A stretch of 9,738 nucleotides of DNA. It comes from Candidatus Caldarchaeum sp. GTDB taxonomy: Archaea > Thermoproteota > Nitrososphaeria_A > Caldarchaeales > Caldarchaeaceae. The translations under genes were made by a program, and so were the position numbers. The stretch lies in the NCBI GenBank assembly GCA_025054515.1, contig JANWZT010000042.1:1-9738 (forward strand). The letters are read 5' to 3'. Under the pieces are notes generated by a model that saw only the letters and a list, made by a program, of their open reading frames with translations, was not told the origin of the DNA and searched no databases. Below are positions 1 to 5,784 of this stretch, piece after piece (within the stretch, counting starts at the first letter, position 1; the number at the start of each line of letters is the position of its first letter).

Positions 1-27
1 CGCGAGGTAGCAGCGAGCAGGGAGGGG

Positions 28-576
28 TCACCACTCTACACGAATCCACAAATTCCTAAACTTAATTTTGTGACTGATTAGCTGATAGAAGGAAGAGTCC
101 CCACGTTCAAATCTTCTGAAACATGCACCTGCGATATAATCAGTTGCTTGAAGACAAAGTTGGTCTTGGGAATTCATGTGAGTAATATTGACCAAGCATT
201 ACAACAAATTTCCATGCAATAGCGTTCGAATTCTTCCGGGCCTCCCTATTATCAAGAACGAAATTTACCGAACTCGGAAGATATCCGAGGATTTCGCCTC
301 AGTTCCTCCTTGACGGAACTTTTCTCCACAACCACTTAACCAATATCCAATTCATTAGAGCTTATAGTCTCGAGCACTCGTTTTCTAACGTAGTTTGAAT
401 CGCGAGAAAACTTAACTCGCCGCCGACGAAACACTTGTCACCTACAAGTCGTTTTCGAAGCCTTCCCAAAGATTTACTTAACATCCATTGTTCTCTCAAA
501 ATCAGGTAGGCCACTAAGAAAAAATTTGATGACTTTTGTCCAAACCCTAAATCACCAGCCTCATCGACAAAGCCAT
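28..576 (-). pseudogene. Decayed DUF3800-family gene
   Basis: Pieces of one protein can be read in order on the minus strand, but in shifting frames. The N-terminal piece contains FVDEAGDLGF followed by SSNFFLVAYLIL, which matches the start of DUF3800 proteins (a D-E-x-G-D motif, then a hydrophobic strand). Next come ELSF / SRDSNYVRKRVLE, then VVVEKSSVKEELRRNP, then FVLDNREARKNSN, and at the C-terminus DQLCLQATDYIAGACFRR plus FERGDSSFYQLI, the typical closing motif. The lesions seen are a frame change in a T run just after a possible ATG at 576, another in a TTTT run near 405-409, an in-frame TAA at 336-338, a frame change between about 262 and 290, and one near 178-182. The final stop is at 28-30. 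About 183 codons remain against roughly 210-240 usual for the family (from memory), so an internal deletion is also likely. The function of DUF3800 is not established. The same strand and position downstream of the PPOX gene suggest a relic accessory gene. Confidence 0.68.
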
Positions 577-626
577 TAAGAAGTTATGGTTGGATTAAGT
601 CGTTGCTGATGTTTACGTCGTCGTCT

Positions 627-1019
627 CTATGTGTACACGCGTACTTTTTCGGGTCTGATTTTGAGGATGATGCGTTGGTCGCCGGGCCGTCTCCATTTGA
701 ATTTGTCGCCCGTGTATTTGACGGCGAGTTTGTCGATGTGTTCTTCGGCTTTTTCGCCGGTTATTCGTTCGGTGACCAGTCCTTGTATGTAGAGGTATCG
801 GTAAAAGTTGCGGCGGTCTGCGATGGCTATCGAAACTCGTGGGTCGCGTCGGGTGTTTAGTTCTTTGACGCGGCCGACGACCGTGTTCACAAGCAAATAC
901 CCGTCTTCTTCGTCAATCCAGACCGGTGTTACCTGAGGTGAGCCGTCTGCGTTAACCGTCGCGATGAAGGCGAAGTTCCGCTCGTGTATGATTTTGCGTG
1001 ATTCCTCGTCAAGGGCCAT
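627..1019 (-). CDS. PPOX-class (F420/FMN) split-barrel flavoprotein
   Basis: A pyridoxamine-5'-phosphate-oxidase-like protein of about 130 residues, the usual size of the small single-domain members. The motifs follow family order: FAFIATVNADGSPQVTPVW (beta strands of the split barrel), YLLVNTVVGRVKELN (the TxxGRxKxxN cofactor phosphate-binding region), DPRVSIAI, then YLYIQGLV and an AVKYTGD segment near the C-terminus. The VNT..GR.K.N pattern with a YTG segment is typical of the F420-dependent branch, but FMN binding is not excluded. It is a cytoplasmic oxidoreductase or cofactor-binding protein with unknown substrate. A longer start (ATG at 1040) exists. I prefer the ATG at 1019 because a TATA-like box at 1040-1048 lies about 21-29 bases before it, which suits a leaderless transcript and would overlap the ATG of the longer form. 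The neighbours give no functional clue. Confidence 0.86.
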   Translation of the reverse strand: MALDEESRKIIHERNFAFIATVNADGSPQVTPVWIDEEDGYLLVNTVVGRVKELNTRRDPRVSIAIADRRNFYRYLYIQGLVTERITGEKAEEHIDKLAVKYTGDKFKWRRPGDQRIILKIRPEKVRVYT

Positions 1020-1039
1020 GCTATATGATGGTGTGTGCA

Positions 1040-1056
1040 TTTTTTATCTCTGACGT
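1040..1056 (-). promoter_or_regulatory. TATA/BRE-like promoter of the PPOX gene
   Basis: On the minus strand this reads ACGTCAGAGATAAAAAA, with the A-rich part beginning 29 bases before the ATG at 1019. It is nearly identical to the element at 5702-5718 in front of the MmgE/PrpD gene (16 of 17 bases), and the spacing to the start codon is almost the same. The position fits an archaeal TATA box with its upstream BRE for a leaderless transcript. Confidence 0.55.
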
Positions 1057-1063
1057 TAATCCA

Positions 1064-1300
1064 TTACAAGCTCGTTTGCGGGATGAATTTGGAATACCGT
1101 CTGCGGAACTGCGTTGGTCGGCGATGTTTAGCCGGTGCACGCGGCAGTGCTTTGAAGACTTCAGCCCGTAGCTTCGCCCCTTCACCCAACCCTAAGGGCC
1201 TCGACAAAACCACCAACACATCCACGTCGGTCGCCGCCCCGAAACCGTCGTGGCAAGCCTCCGCCGCATCGGACAACTCCAACAAAAAGGGTTTCGACAT
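1064..1300 (-). pseudogene. Possible truncated MNT-type nucleotidyltransferase
   Basis: An open frame of 78 residues begins with ATG two bases after the TAA of the sugar nucleotidyltransferase gene. Residues around TDVDVLVVLSRPLG and GAKLRAEVFKAL resemble the second half of the MNT (minimal nucleotidyltransferase) core, where a D-x-D pair on a strand binds metal. The tail with PAKHRRPTQF and RRRYSKFI resembles the P-x-E-x-H...TPE-F...Y-x-x-FI end of archaeal MNT proteins. The G-S motif that should precede D-x-D by about 10-12 residues is absent: only FG followed directly by AATDVD is seen, as if about eight residues were lost. If the assignment is right, this is probably an inactive fragment. 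The alternative is an unrelated small hypothetical protein. An overlapping plus-strand frame (1035-1325) looks less protein-like. This is recognition by eye. Confidence 0.35.
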
Positions 1301-1302
1301 TT

Positions 1303-2037
1303 TTAACGCTTCACCGATGTTTTAAGAGTGTTTAAGTAGTTGTCAACTATTTCGTTGGTGAGTTTTTCGTATTTTTCGGTTGTGCCGACGTCGTACCAGA
1401 AAGCTTCGGAAACGTATGCCGCAACTTTTTCCCCGCTTTCGATGAGTGCTGGGATGAGGTCCGACATGATGTCGACCGTTGTGGTCGCTGTTTTGAGAGT
1501 TCTTGCTTCTAGGACGAGGATTCCGATGGTTACGAGGATGTCGATGAACGGCTTCTCCTTCATCCGCTTGACTCGGCTGTTTTCTGTCTCAACAACTCCT
1601 ACCGGCAGTTGAAATCGGGGGGAGACGGCGAGGGTGGCGGCTGCGTTTTCTTCATGGTGTTTTGCGGCGAGGGCGCTCAAGTCGAGGTTGGTCAGTATGT
1701 CGCCGTAGTAGACAAGAAGGGTTTCGTCGTCCGTGAACGCTCCCTGATGGTAGGCGTTGCGGATGGAGTCGCAGGTTCCGCGAACCTTGTCCGTGTCCCA
1801 GACATAGCTGAGACGAAGCCCGACACGCCCGCCGTCCTCAAAGTAGTTGACCACCTGCTCGCCCTTGTATCCGATAAGCAACACCGCTTCATCAAAGCCA
1901 TGCATCTTAATGTGGCGGAGAATGTATTCAAGCAGAGGCCTCTGCTCACGCCCAATCGGCACCATCGTCTTCTGAAAATAATACGTAAGGGGCCTCAGCC
2001 TGCTTCCTTCACCACCGCAGAGAACAACAGGCTTCAT
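1303..2037 (-). CDS. Sugar-phosphate nucleotidyltransferase (NTP_transferase family)
   Basis: Transfers a nucleotidyl group from an NTP to a sugar 1-phosphate to give an NDP-sugar for glycan or glycolipid synthesis in the cytoplasm. Numbering from the ATG at 2037 (244 residues): the nucleotide-binding signature GGEGSRLRPLT at 8-18 and KTMVPIG shortly after, PLLEYIL, the metal-binding GD at 112-113 in LLVYYGD, EKP at 161-163, and FWYDVGTTEKY near the end. The length equals a bare catalytic domain with no left-handed beta-helix or CBS extension. This is compatible with glucose-1-phosphate thymidylyl-, mannose-1-phosphate guanylyl- or heptose-1-phosphate nucleotidyltransferases, and the base and sugar cannot be chosen. 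A GTG at 2061 would extend it by eight residues. I prefer 2037 because the TATA-like box at 2065-2073 is far too close to 2061, while GGTGG lies just before 2037. Downstream is the possible MNT fragment. Confidence 0.9.
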   Translation of the reverse strand: MKPVVLCGGEGSRLRPLTYYFQKTMVPIGREQRPLLEYILRHIKMHGFDEAVLLIGYKGEQVVNYFEDGGRVGLRLSYVWDTDKVRGTCDSIRNAYHQGAFTDDETLLVYYGDILTNLDLSALAAKHHEENAAATLAVSPRFQLPVGVVETENSRVKRMKEKPFIDILVTIGILVLEARTLKTATTTVDIMSDLIPALIESGEKVAAYVSEAFWYDVGTTEKYEKLTNEIVDNYLNTLKTSVKR

Positions 2038-2064
2038 CCCCACCAAATCCCACCTAAACACTAT

Positions 2065-2073
2065 CTTTTTAAG
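2065..2073 (-). promoter_or_regulatory. TATA-like box of the nucleotidyltransferase gene
   Basis: CTTAAAAAG on the minus strand is centred about 32 bases before the ATG at 2037. The same nonamer occurs at nearly the same distance before the dehydrogenase gene that starts at 3268. A transcript starting about 27 bases downstream would have a leader of only a few bases. Confidence 0.45.
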
Positions 2074-2289
2074 AGTTCATCGACAACCCTACGCATTTCA
2101 GAATGTGTGGGATTCCTGTAATCGTAGCTGAACTTAATTCGGCGTCCCCCGGCACGAACCGCGGGCTAAAACATACTGTCCAAGCTTCGGAGGTCAGGTA
2201 AGAAGCGCTGCCAATGACCTACGAGTACGTTACTGGCATTACAGCTGATAAAAGCAGACACCCGTTGAACAAAACGAATGTGAGTAACG

Positions 2290-2324
2290 CTCGTCTAATC
2301 TTCAGGTAGAATGTAATAGACGAG
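2290..2324. repeat. Inverted repeat (8-bp stem)
   Basis: CTCGTCTA at 2290-2297 is the exact reverse complement of TAGACGAG at 2317-2324, separated by 19 bases. It lies 36-70 bases beyond the stop codon of the minus-strand dehydrogenase gene, so it could form a hairpin in that gene's 3' tail. There is no adjoining long T tract, so terminator function is not supported. Confidence 0.4.
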
Positions 2325-2359
2325 GCGACGATGAAGTTGACAATTCGCATTTCTTCGGA

Positions 2360-3268
2360 TTATACCAGCTTAGATATTTTTTCGTTAGTCAATTTTCCAT
2401 AGGTTATGGCCACAGCCATCACGTCCAGATCACGCATACCCATCTGAGCCGTCGCCACATACAAGTCCTTGGTCACAGACCCTAAAAAAGTCGGAACATC
2501 GACATCCCGTGCAACTTCCAACGCCAACTTAATGTCTTTCACCGCCAAGTCAATCGTAGCAACCGGGCTCCATTCATCATCTATGATTTTCTGAGATTTG
2601 TATTCGGTTACGTAGTTTTTGAACACTGTGTTGTTGAAGACTTCTGCGAGGGTTTTCGGTTTTACGCCCAGTTTTGAAGCTATTACAACGCATTCCGCGA
2701 AACCAGCCATGTTTATCCAGAGATGCAGGTTGAGTATCAGCTTGATTGCAGAAGCCGCACCTATTTCTCCAACATGAAGAATCTTCTGGCTCGTGGTTTG
2801 TAGAACCTTGGACACGGCTTCAACGGATTCCTGTCTTCCAGCCGCCAAAATTGTAAGTCTGGCCTGCTCGGCTATGAAAGCGCCGCCGACAACAGGCGCC
2901 TCCACAAAATCTCCGCCCTTCTCTCTGACCTTCTCCGCTATTCGGCGTGAAATCATCGGGTGATTAGTGCTCATGTCCACCACAATTTTTCCCCGTTGTA
3001 TTCCATCCAATACAGAGGCCCCCTTCATATCGCCCGTTCCGGTTAAGACATTTTCAGTTACAACTGGGTCAGTTAACATGCTTATTACTATTGAACATCT
3101 TTCAGCTACTTTTTTCGGTGAATCGGAGAGCGTCGCTCCCAATTTCGCAAACTCTTCAGCTTTCTCCCGTGTTCTATTCCAGACGACCAGCGGAAAACCT
3201 CCTTTCAATATGTTTCGAGCAATTCTTGAACCCATCCTTCCAAGTCCTATAAACCCCACTTCGGGCAT
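2360..3268 (-). CDS. 3-Hydroxyisobutyrate-dehydrogenase-like oxidoreductase
   Basis: A beta-hydroxyacid dehydrogenase of 302 residues, normal for the family (3-hydroxyisobutyrate dehydrogenase, tartronate semialdehyde reductase, GLYR1-like). It interconverts a beta-hydroxyacid and its semialdehyde with NAD(P). The N-terminal Rossmann fold carries GLGRMG at 8-13, and N31-R32 after the second strand favours NADP(H). Substrate-binding stretches follow: DMSTNHP at 98-104 and EAPVVGGAF at 123-131. The catalytic lysine is K176 in IKLILN, where most relatives have K-x-x-N-N and here one Asn (N180) is retained. K244-D245 in AVKDIKLAL is the conserved C-terminal pair. A CTTAAAAAG box at 3297-3305 sits about 33 bases before the ATG. 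The gene lies 56 bases after the lyase gene on the same strand, so it probably serves the same pathway although it appears to have its own promoter. Confidence 0.92.
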   Translation of the reverse strand: MPEVGFIGLGRMGSRIARNILKGGFPLVVWNRTREKAEEFAKLGATLSDSPKKVAERCSIVISMLTDPVVTENVLTGTGDMKGASVLDGIQRGKIVVDMSTNHPMISRRIAEKVREKGGDFVEAPVVGGAFIAEQARLTILAAGRQESVEAVSKVLQTTSQKILHVGEIGAASAIKLILNLHLWINMAGFAECVVIASKLGVKPKTLAEVFNNTVFKNYVTEYKSQKIIDDEWSPVATIDLAVKDIKLALEVARDVDVPTFLGSVTKDLYVATAQMGMRDLDVMAVAITYGKLTNEKISKLV

Positions 3269-3296
3269 GATAGTTCGTTGACCCGGTATGTGAGGC

Positions 3297-3305
3297 CTTT
3301 TTAAG
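3297..3305 (-). promoter_or_regulatory. TATA-like box of the beta-hydroxyacid dehydrogenase
   Basis: CTTAAAAAG on the minus strand is centred 33 bases before the ATG at 3268, inside the short spacer after the lyase gene. It matches the box at 2065-2073 exactly. This suggests the gene can be transcribed independently of its upstream neighbour. Confidence 0.45.
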
Positions 3306-3324
3306 TTTTCTATAAAATTGGCGC

Positions 3325-4251
3325 TCAGCTAGATTCCAATAGTTTCGCCAAGTCAAAAATCCGTTGCGCTATTTTTATCGTAGCGTCATCAACCATGATT
3401 CCGTCGACAGAAATCGCTCCAAGCCCTTGTGCGACCGCTTTTTCATAAGCTTCTACAATCTTCCTTGCTTTCTCTATTTCCTCCTTTGTCGGAGTGTATA
3501 TCCTGTTACACGGGCCAATTTGACTCGGATGTATCACCCATTTCCCATCGAACCCTAAACTTCTGGAGGTTTTCGCAGATTTTTCAAAACCTTCCAAGTC
3601 AGAGTACAGCGCATATGGCCCATCAATAGCTTGAATTCCCGCCGCGGCTGAGGCGTTCCTGATGGTGAACAACGGATAATACCAAATGTGGCCTGGATAT
3701 TCTTCGACATGACCCCCGATCACAAGCGACGACATTCCTATACTTGCTGCATAATCTCCTGGACCAAAAATGAACGATTCGATTCTATCGCTGCTGAAGG
3801 CAATTTCTCCGCATCTGAGAAGGCCCTCTGCGGTTTCTATGATGACTTCGAGACCTATGGGAGCATCTATACCGCTTTCGTTTTCAAGTGTTTTTATTGC
3901 TTTTTCGACAATTTGGACATCCGAGCTTCTGTTGACCTTTGGAACAATCACACAATCGATTTTCTCGCCAACATGTCGGATAATCTTCTGCAAGTCGTCG
4001 TGCCAGAAGGGTGTCTCAACCGAATTTATTCTGAACGCAACCGTTTTCTTTTTGGGTTTGTCGATTTTTTGCAGAACCTCCACCACGTTTTTTCTGGCCA
4101 CTTCTTTATGGGAGTCGGGGACAGATGCCTCAAGGTCGAAAAAAACCTCGTCAGCCTCGGTTTCCAACAACCCCTTTATCATCATTTTCTGGCTGACGGC
4201 GGGGGTTGCTAGCTCTGTTCTTCTAAGCCTTCTATTCGGCATATCGGTCAT
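3325..4251 (-). CDS. CitE/malyl-CoA lyase-like enzyme (HpcH/HpaI family)
   Basis: A TIM-barrel C-C lyase expected to split a beta-hydroxyacyl-CoA (malyl-, methylmalyl- or citramalyl-CoA type) into an acyl-CoA and a 2-oxoacid or glyoxylate, with Mg2+. Numbering from the ATG at 4251 (308 residues): RRTELATPA near the N-terminus, FFDLEASV at 38-44, the substrate arginine in FRIN (R74), VPKV, the metal-ligand glutamate in IIETAEG (E139), the metal-ligand aspartate in FGPGDYAAS (D166), then IDGPYALYSDLEG, GKWVIHPSQI and a C-terminal lid with VDGIMVDDA (D288). The GKWVIHPSQI segment and the lid place it nearer to malyl-CoA/beta-methylmalyl-CoA lyases than to class II sugar-acid aldolases such as GarL. 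The common DLED is DLEA here. Other starts are GTG 4263 and ATG 4242, and the TATATATA box at 4266-4273 would suit 4242 or 4251. It lies between the MmgE/PrpD and dehydrogenase genes. Confidence 0.9.
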   Translation of the reverse strand: MTDMPNRRLRRTELATPAVSQKMMIKGLLETEADEVFFDLEASVPDSHKEVARKNVVEVLQKIDKPKKKTVAFRINSVETPFWHDDLQKIIRHVGEKIDCVIVPKVNRSSDVQIVEKAIKTLENESGIDAPIGLEVIIETAEGLLRCGEIAFSSDRIESFIFGPGDYAASIGMSSLVIGGHVEEYPGHIWYYPLFTIRNASAAAGIQAIDGPYALYSDLEGFEKSAKTSRSLGFDGKWVIHPSQIGPCNRIYTPTKEEIEKARKIVEAYEKAVAQGLGAISVDGIMVDDATIKIAQRIFDLAKLLESS

Positions 4252-4265
4252 CGCCCCGTCCACGG

Positions 4266-4273
4266 ATATATAT
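4266..4273 (-). promoter_or_regulatory. TATA box of the lyase gene
   Basis: TATATATA on the minus strand is centred 27 bases before the ATG at 4242 and 18 before the one at 4251. This is the spacing expected for a leaderless or nearly leaderless archaeal transcript and argues against the GTG at 4263. A T-rich stretch lies just upstream, after the MmgE/PrpD stop. Confidence 0.55.
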
Positions 4274-4320
4274 GGATTCCGAGAAACTGAAAATAATACA
4301 ATGGCTGCCGAACAGTCATA

Positions 4321-5682
4321 TCATTTCGCGAATGGATGGGAACAAATCAAATGTTTGACCAGTTCGCGTATGTCCGCCAATTTCTCAAGCTTCATCACCG
4401 TGTTTAACAGTTCCGTGGCTTGTTCATGATCTAAAAGCGGACTAACGTTTTTCATATATTTTGAAACAACGGCCTCTGGAGGCGGTGTCCGCGGTAGGGA
4501 TTGCGACGCCGTGAGCTTTTCTCCGTTACGTAGGTGAACTACAACCAATTGCCTTGGACGGTCGTCGGCTCTTTTAAACTCAACTTTCTTCAGCAACTCA
4601 CGTACCTCAGTAGGAACTCCCTTCTCGACGTCAAAATCCTGCACATCGATAGAATCTTTGACAAATGTGAGTGCAACACCATAGGGGAGGCTGAACATGG
4701 CGTCGTACCTTGTTTCTGGAATGATTTTTCTTTCCGAGGAGGGGCATATGATTGAATAGGAAAGCTCGTCTACATAACATACTATCTTTGCGATTGCCAC
4801 GGAGTTGACGTTGTGCTCTTTCTTGATGGCCTGAATGGTTCTCATGAATTCGTGTATCAGGTGGCAGTTTGGAAAAAGTTTGAATGAGATGTTTAGTGTT
4901 TCCCATCTTTTTCCAAGTTCCCCGGCGATATCTGAGGTCGGAGGGCAATGGCCCGCGAAAGCTGCGTAAATTCCCCGCTTTCCTTCAATTACTGTCTTTG
5001 GCCCGGAAAGCCCCTGTCCTGCGAGGAGAGCGGCTAACGTCCCTGCGTGTGCAGCCCAGCCAGCGTGGAGAGGCTTAATCCAAGAGCCGTCGGATAAGAA
5101 TTCCATCAACCCCGAACTCATACTTCCAGCAATTCCCATCGCTCCCGAAAGCTTGTCGGCGTCGTAACCCAGCAACATGCCAGCTGCGAGAGCGCATCCT
5201 AACGTACCACATACAGAGGTCGCGTGGAACCCTCTTTGATGAAATTTTCCCCTCGCCGCCATGCCGATTCGTGCTGTCACTTCATACCCCGCGATTAGCG
5301 CCGTCAGAATCTCAGCGCCGGATGAATGCAGGGCTTCACCGACGGCCAGAACCGTAGCAACAATGGGTGCGCTTAGATGTATGACGGAGCCGAGATGTGT
5401 GTCGTCGTATTCAAGTGCATGGGCCATCGCCCCGTTCACGAGAGCTGTTGTAGGAGAAGGAAAACGTGACCCGTACCAGAATACCGTACTCTGCCCCTGA
5501 TCGTTCATTTTCTTCATGGCGTTCATTAGGGAGAAGATTCTAGGCTCTAAGGAACCGACTGCGGTCACTCCAATGGTATCGAGTAGATGCAGCTTAGCTT
5601 TAGCAACCACGTTTTGCGGGATATCATTAATGCGGAGATTTTCAGCGAAACGGGAAAATTCGGCGCTGAGCATTTTCAACAT
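4321..5682 (-). CDS. MmgE/PrpD family protein
   Basis: A 453-residue member of the family that includes 2-methylcitrate dehydratase (PrpD) and cis-aconitate decarboxylase. Known members dehydrate or decarboxylate tricarboxylic acids without an iron-sulfur cluster. The full all-helical N-terminal domain and the C-terminal lid are present. Segments that carry active-site residues in characterised members are kept: EYDDTH at 91-96, H102 in IHLSAP (many relatives have HPS/HPG), GFHAT with H153, WIKPLHAGWAAHAG with K203 and H206, and FKLFPNCH with K268. I placed these from memory. The start at 5682 has a TATA-like element at 5702-5718, so the transcript should be leaderless. It is divergent from the acyl-CoA dehydrogenase gene and followed by the lyase gene 70 bases downstream. 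It may handle a methylcitrate-, citramalate- or itaconate-type acid, but the real substrate is unknown because many family members lack known function. Confidence 0.93.
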   Translation of the reverse strand: MLKMLSAEFSRFAENLRINDIPQNVVAKAKLHLLDTIGVTAVGSLEPRIFSLMNAMKKMNDQGQSTVFWYGSRFPSPTTALVNGAMAHALEYDDTHLGSVIHLSAPIVATVLAVGEALHSSGAEILTALIAGYEVTARIGMAARGKFHQRGFHATSVCGTLGCALAAGMLLGYDADKLSGAMGIAGSMSSGLMEFLSDGSWIKPLHAGWAAHAGTLAALLAGQGLSGPKTVIEGKRGIYAAFAGHCPPTSDIAGELGKRWETLNISFKLFPNCHLIHEFMRTIQAIKKEHNVNSVAIAKIVCYVDELSYSIICPSSERKIIPETRYDAMFSLPYGVALTFVKDSIDVQDFDVEKGVPTEVRELLKKVEFKRADDRPRQLVVVHLRNGEKLTASQSLPRTPPPEAVVSKYMKNVSPLLDHEQATELLNTVMKLEKLADIRELVKHLICSHPFAK

Positions 5683-5701
5683 ACGGTCGGTTATGCGCTA
5701 C

Positions 5702-5718
5702 TTTTTTATCTCTTACGT
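5702..5718 (-). promoter_or_regulatory. TATA/BRE-like promoter of the MmgE/PrpD gene
   Basis: On the minus strand this reads ACGTAAGAGATAAAAAA. The A-rich part begins 28 bases before the ATG at 5682, leaving almost no leader. It differs at one base from the element at 1040-1056. Confidence 0.6.
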
Positions 5719-5750
5719 GTTTGGGGAAACAGGGGAAAACATGCGATTGT

Positions 5751-5758
5751 TTATATAA
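5751..5758 (+). promoter_or_regulatory. TATA box of the acyl-CoA dehydrogenase gene
   Basis: TTATATAA on the plus strand is centred about 30 bases before the ATG at 5785, and with the divergent element at 5702-5718 it forms a compact bidirectional promoter region of about 100 bases. Shared control of the two divergent operons is therefore plausible. No clear operator palindrome was seen between them. Confidence 0.6.
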
Positions 5759-5784
5759 CTCCATTATTTCTGCATGCGTAAGAA

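Larger units (their letters stand above)
2061..2359. other. Gene-poor stretch with small remnants
   Basis: No convincing intact gene lies here. On the minus strand an open stretch at 2061-2165, between two stop codons and without a normal start, ends with FSYDYRNPTHSEMRRVVDEL and four more residues. It looks like a real protein C-terminus, and its TAG overlaps the alternative GTG at 2061. I do not recognise the family. A separate minus-strand frame from ATG 2350 to TAG 2219 would give 43 residues with one hydrophobic segment (ALLTFVLFNGCLLLSAV). It starts nine bases after the stop of the dehydrogenase gene and could be a small membrane peptide or chance. A hairpin lies at 2290-2324. The whole stretch may be a decayed gene. 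Confidence 0.4.

Noticed and set aside
603..860. Plus-strand open frame of 85 codons
   Set aside because: Antisense to the PPOX gene; its composition looks like a mirror of that gene.
1609..2121. Plus-strand open frame of 170 codons
   Set aside because: It is antisense to the nucleotidyltransferase gene, whose motifs are unambiguous.
2161..2280. tRNA or other structured RNA in the gene-poor stretch
   Set aside because: A short AGGTCA...TGACCT repeat and GC-rich patches were seen, but no T-loop, anticodon arm or known RNA motif.
3325..4251. GarL-type sugar-acid aldolase pairing with a tartronate semialdehyde reductase
   Set aside because: The GKWVIHPSQI segment and C-terminal lid fit CoA-ester lyases, and the protein is longer than class II aldolases of about 255 residues.
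3688..4429. Long plus-strand open frames of 174 and 219 codons
   Set aside because: They lie antisense to the well-supported lyase gene and show no recognisable motif.
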